Source of the DNA: Clostridiales bacterium
GTDB taxonomy: Bacteria; Bacillota; Clostridia; Tissierellales; Sedimentibacteraceae
DNA: 6,991 nucleotides
Assembly: GCA_003497505.1 (NCBI GenBank)
Contig: DNNV01000039.1
Span: 5,824 to 12,814 of the forward strand
Reading direction: 5' to 3'
This document shows, piece after piece, positions 6,025-6,991 of this stretch (its first letter is position 1; every line of letters starts with the position of its first letter). The notes under the pieces are model-generated. The model saw only the letters and a program-made list of their open reading frames with translations, did not search any database and was not told where the DNA came from. The translations under genes and the position numbers were made by a program.

Positions 6025-6936
6025 CTATCTTGTGAGATTACGAAACCTTTTGTTGTATGTCTCAAGCGGATTGTAACCAAGAAGCTTCTGCCTGTAGTTT
6101 TTAGCTGCCACTTCAATTATGGCAGACATATTTCTTCCCGGCCTCACGGGAATTACAACCGTAGGAACCTTTATGCCCAATATGTCCGTGTAATCTTCAT
6201 CCGTTCCTATTCTGTCATATTCCTTATTTTCATCCCACAGCTCCAGCTCAATTACTATCTCCACGAATTGCTCAATCCTTATGGAGCCTACGCCAAACAA
6301 ATGCTTTATATCGAGTATGCCTATACCCCTTATTTCCATTAGGTGCTGTGTGAGCTCCGGGCATGTTGCTTTAAGTCTGTTATCCAACTTCTTTATAATA
6401 ACGGCATCGTCCGCAACCAACCTGTGTCCTCTGTTTACGAGCTCCAATGATGTTTCGCTTTTACCTATTCCGCTTTTTCCTTTTATGAGCACGCCTACCC
6501 CGAATACCTCAAGACATACTCCGTGAATAATTGTCTCCTCCGCTAATTCTTCTTCCAAAAAATTAATCAGCACATTCTGCAGCTTATCTGTTTTCTGAAC
6601 AGATGTAAACAACGGTCGATTGTATTTTTTCGCATAATAAATGATATCTTCATCAACAGCCATTTCGTTTGCAATTATAAGTGCCGGTATGGGAAAGCTG
6701 AAAAACTTGTCCAGTCTCTGCATCCTCACATCATCATCAAGAGTTTTGAGATAAAACATTTCAGCTTTACCCATGACCTGTACTCTTTCAAAAGAAAACC
6801 AATCAAAATATCCCGCAAGCTGGAGACCGGGTCTTATTATTTCCGGAGTATAAATCCTTGACTGCACATCCTCCGGATAATAAACAGCCTCTAAATTCAT
6901 ATAGCTAACTAAATCCTCAAGTTTTACGTACTGCAT
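6025..6936 (-). CDS. hprK: HPr kinase/phosphorylase
   Basis: This bifunctional cytoplasmic enzyme phosphorylates HPr (and Crh where present) on Ser46 with ATP or pyrophosphate, and reverses this with phosphate. It thereby drives CcpA-dependent carbon catabolite control. The 303 residues fit the family's usual 300-320. The N-terminal domain spans about 1-130 and includes RPGLQLAGYF (35-44). The C-terminal kinase domain has the conserved HG at 138-139 and the P-loop GKSGIGKSE (153-161). It also has the metal-binding aspartates in VADDAV (174-179), the signature EIRGIGILDIKHLFG (201-215), and RPGRNMSAIIEVAA (265-278), which carries the phosphorylase-linked K-loop region. All key motifs are intact. 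The ATG is placed by GAGGGG (6942-6947) five bases upstream. In B. subtilis lgt follows hprK. Here the next gene in the same direction is nifJ after 278 bases, and no convincing terminator is seen between them. Arginine codons are mixed (AGA 8, AGG 8, CGA 1, CGT 1), unlike nifJ. Confidence 0.97.
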   Translation of the reverse strand: MQYVKLEDLVSYMNLEAVYYPEDVQSRIYTPEIIRPGLQLAGYFDWFSFERVQVMGKAEMFYLKTLDDDVRMQRLDKFFSFPIPALIIANEMAVDEDIIYYAKKYNRPLFTSVQKTDKLQNVLINFLEEELAEETIIHGVCLEVFGVGVLIKGKSGIGKSETSLELVNRGHRLVADDAVIIKKLDNRLKATCPELTQHLMEIRGIGILDIKHLFGVGSIRIEQFVEIVIELELWDENKEYDRIGTDEDYTDILGIKVPTVVIPVRPGRNMSAIIEVAAKNYRQKLLGYNPLETYNKRFRNLTR

Positions 6937-6950
6937 AATTACCCCTCTGA

Positions 6951-6974
6951 TCCTTTGTTATTATCTTTGTTATT
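6951..6974. repeat. Tandem 12-bp repeat in the hprK leader
   Basis: Two adjacent 12-base units (6951-6962 and 6963-6974) share the identical ten bases CTTTGTTATT and differ only at the first two positions. They lie just upstream of the hprK ribosome binding site, within the probable leader RNA or promoter-proximal DNA. Function is unknown; slippage in AT-rich sequence is an adequate explanation. Confidence 0.6.
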
Positions 6975-6983
6975 TCTAAAATA

Positions 6984-6989
6984 ATTATA
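6984..6989 (-). promoter_or_regulatory. Possible hprK -10 box
   Basis: The minus strand has TATAAT about 48 bases before the hprK ATG. The matching -35 would lie beyond the right edge of the window, so the promoter cannot be confirmed. The surrounding sequence is very AT-rich, and hprK may instead be read from an upstream gene. Confidence 0.25.
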
Positions 6990-6991
6990 TA

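Noticed and set aside
6281..6526. Plus-strand ORF opposite the hprK P-loop region
   Set aside because: Antisense shadow of the conserved hprK motifs, with no start signal.

Overview
The window looks like chromosomal DNA from an AT-rich, low-GC Gram-positive anaerobe of the Clostridia/Tissierellia type. Three things support this. There is a single-chain pyruvate:ferredoxin oxidoreductase of the fermentative anaerobe type. There is a Bacillota-type HPr kinase/phosphorylase. There is also a secreted lipoprotein with the copper-amine-oxidase-N-like domain that is common in clostridia. Shine-Dalgarno sites are strong (AGGAGG, GAGGGG, AGGAG). A genus cannot be fixed from the sequence alone.

All four convincing genes lie on the minus strand. 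Read in the direction of transcription (right to left) they are: hprK (6936-6025), the bifunctional HPr(Ser) kinase/phosphorylase; a 278-base AT-rich regulatory gap with no CG dinucleotide; nifJ (5746-2183), a complete 1187-residue pyruvate:ferredoxin oxidoreductase closed by a clear intrinsic terminator (2146-2170); a 478-residue lipoprotein of unknown function (2059-623), also closed by a strong terminator (567-592); a gap of about 320 bases with the promoter of the last gene; and the first 100 codons of a CidA/LrgA-family membrane protein (300-1) that runs off the left edge. Terminators and promoters suggest mostly single-gene units, not one operon.

The functional thread is central carbon flux around pyruvate. 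HprK sets the phosphorylation state of HPr and so carbon catabolite control. NifJ turns pyruvate into acetyl-CoA and reduced ferredoxin. LrgA/LrgB-type proteins have been shown in Bacillus subtilis (PftAB) and Streptococcus mutans to move pyruvate. Whether the LrgA homologue here does so is inference. The lipoprotein has no visible link to this theme.

No mobile element, CRISPR array, rRNA or tRNA was seen. No obviously new multi-gene system is present. The most interesting material is regulatory: a cluster of TGTA/TACA dyads around the nifJ promoter, a near-consensus CodY-like box upstream of it, an all-AGA arginine codon bias in nifJ, and a possible 28-codon hydrophobic ORF in front of the lrgA-like gene.
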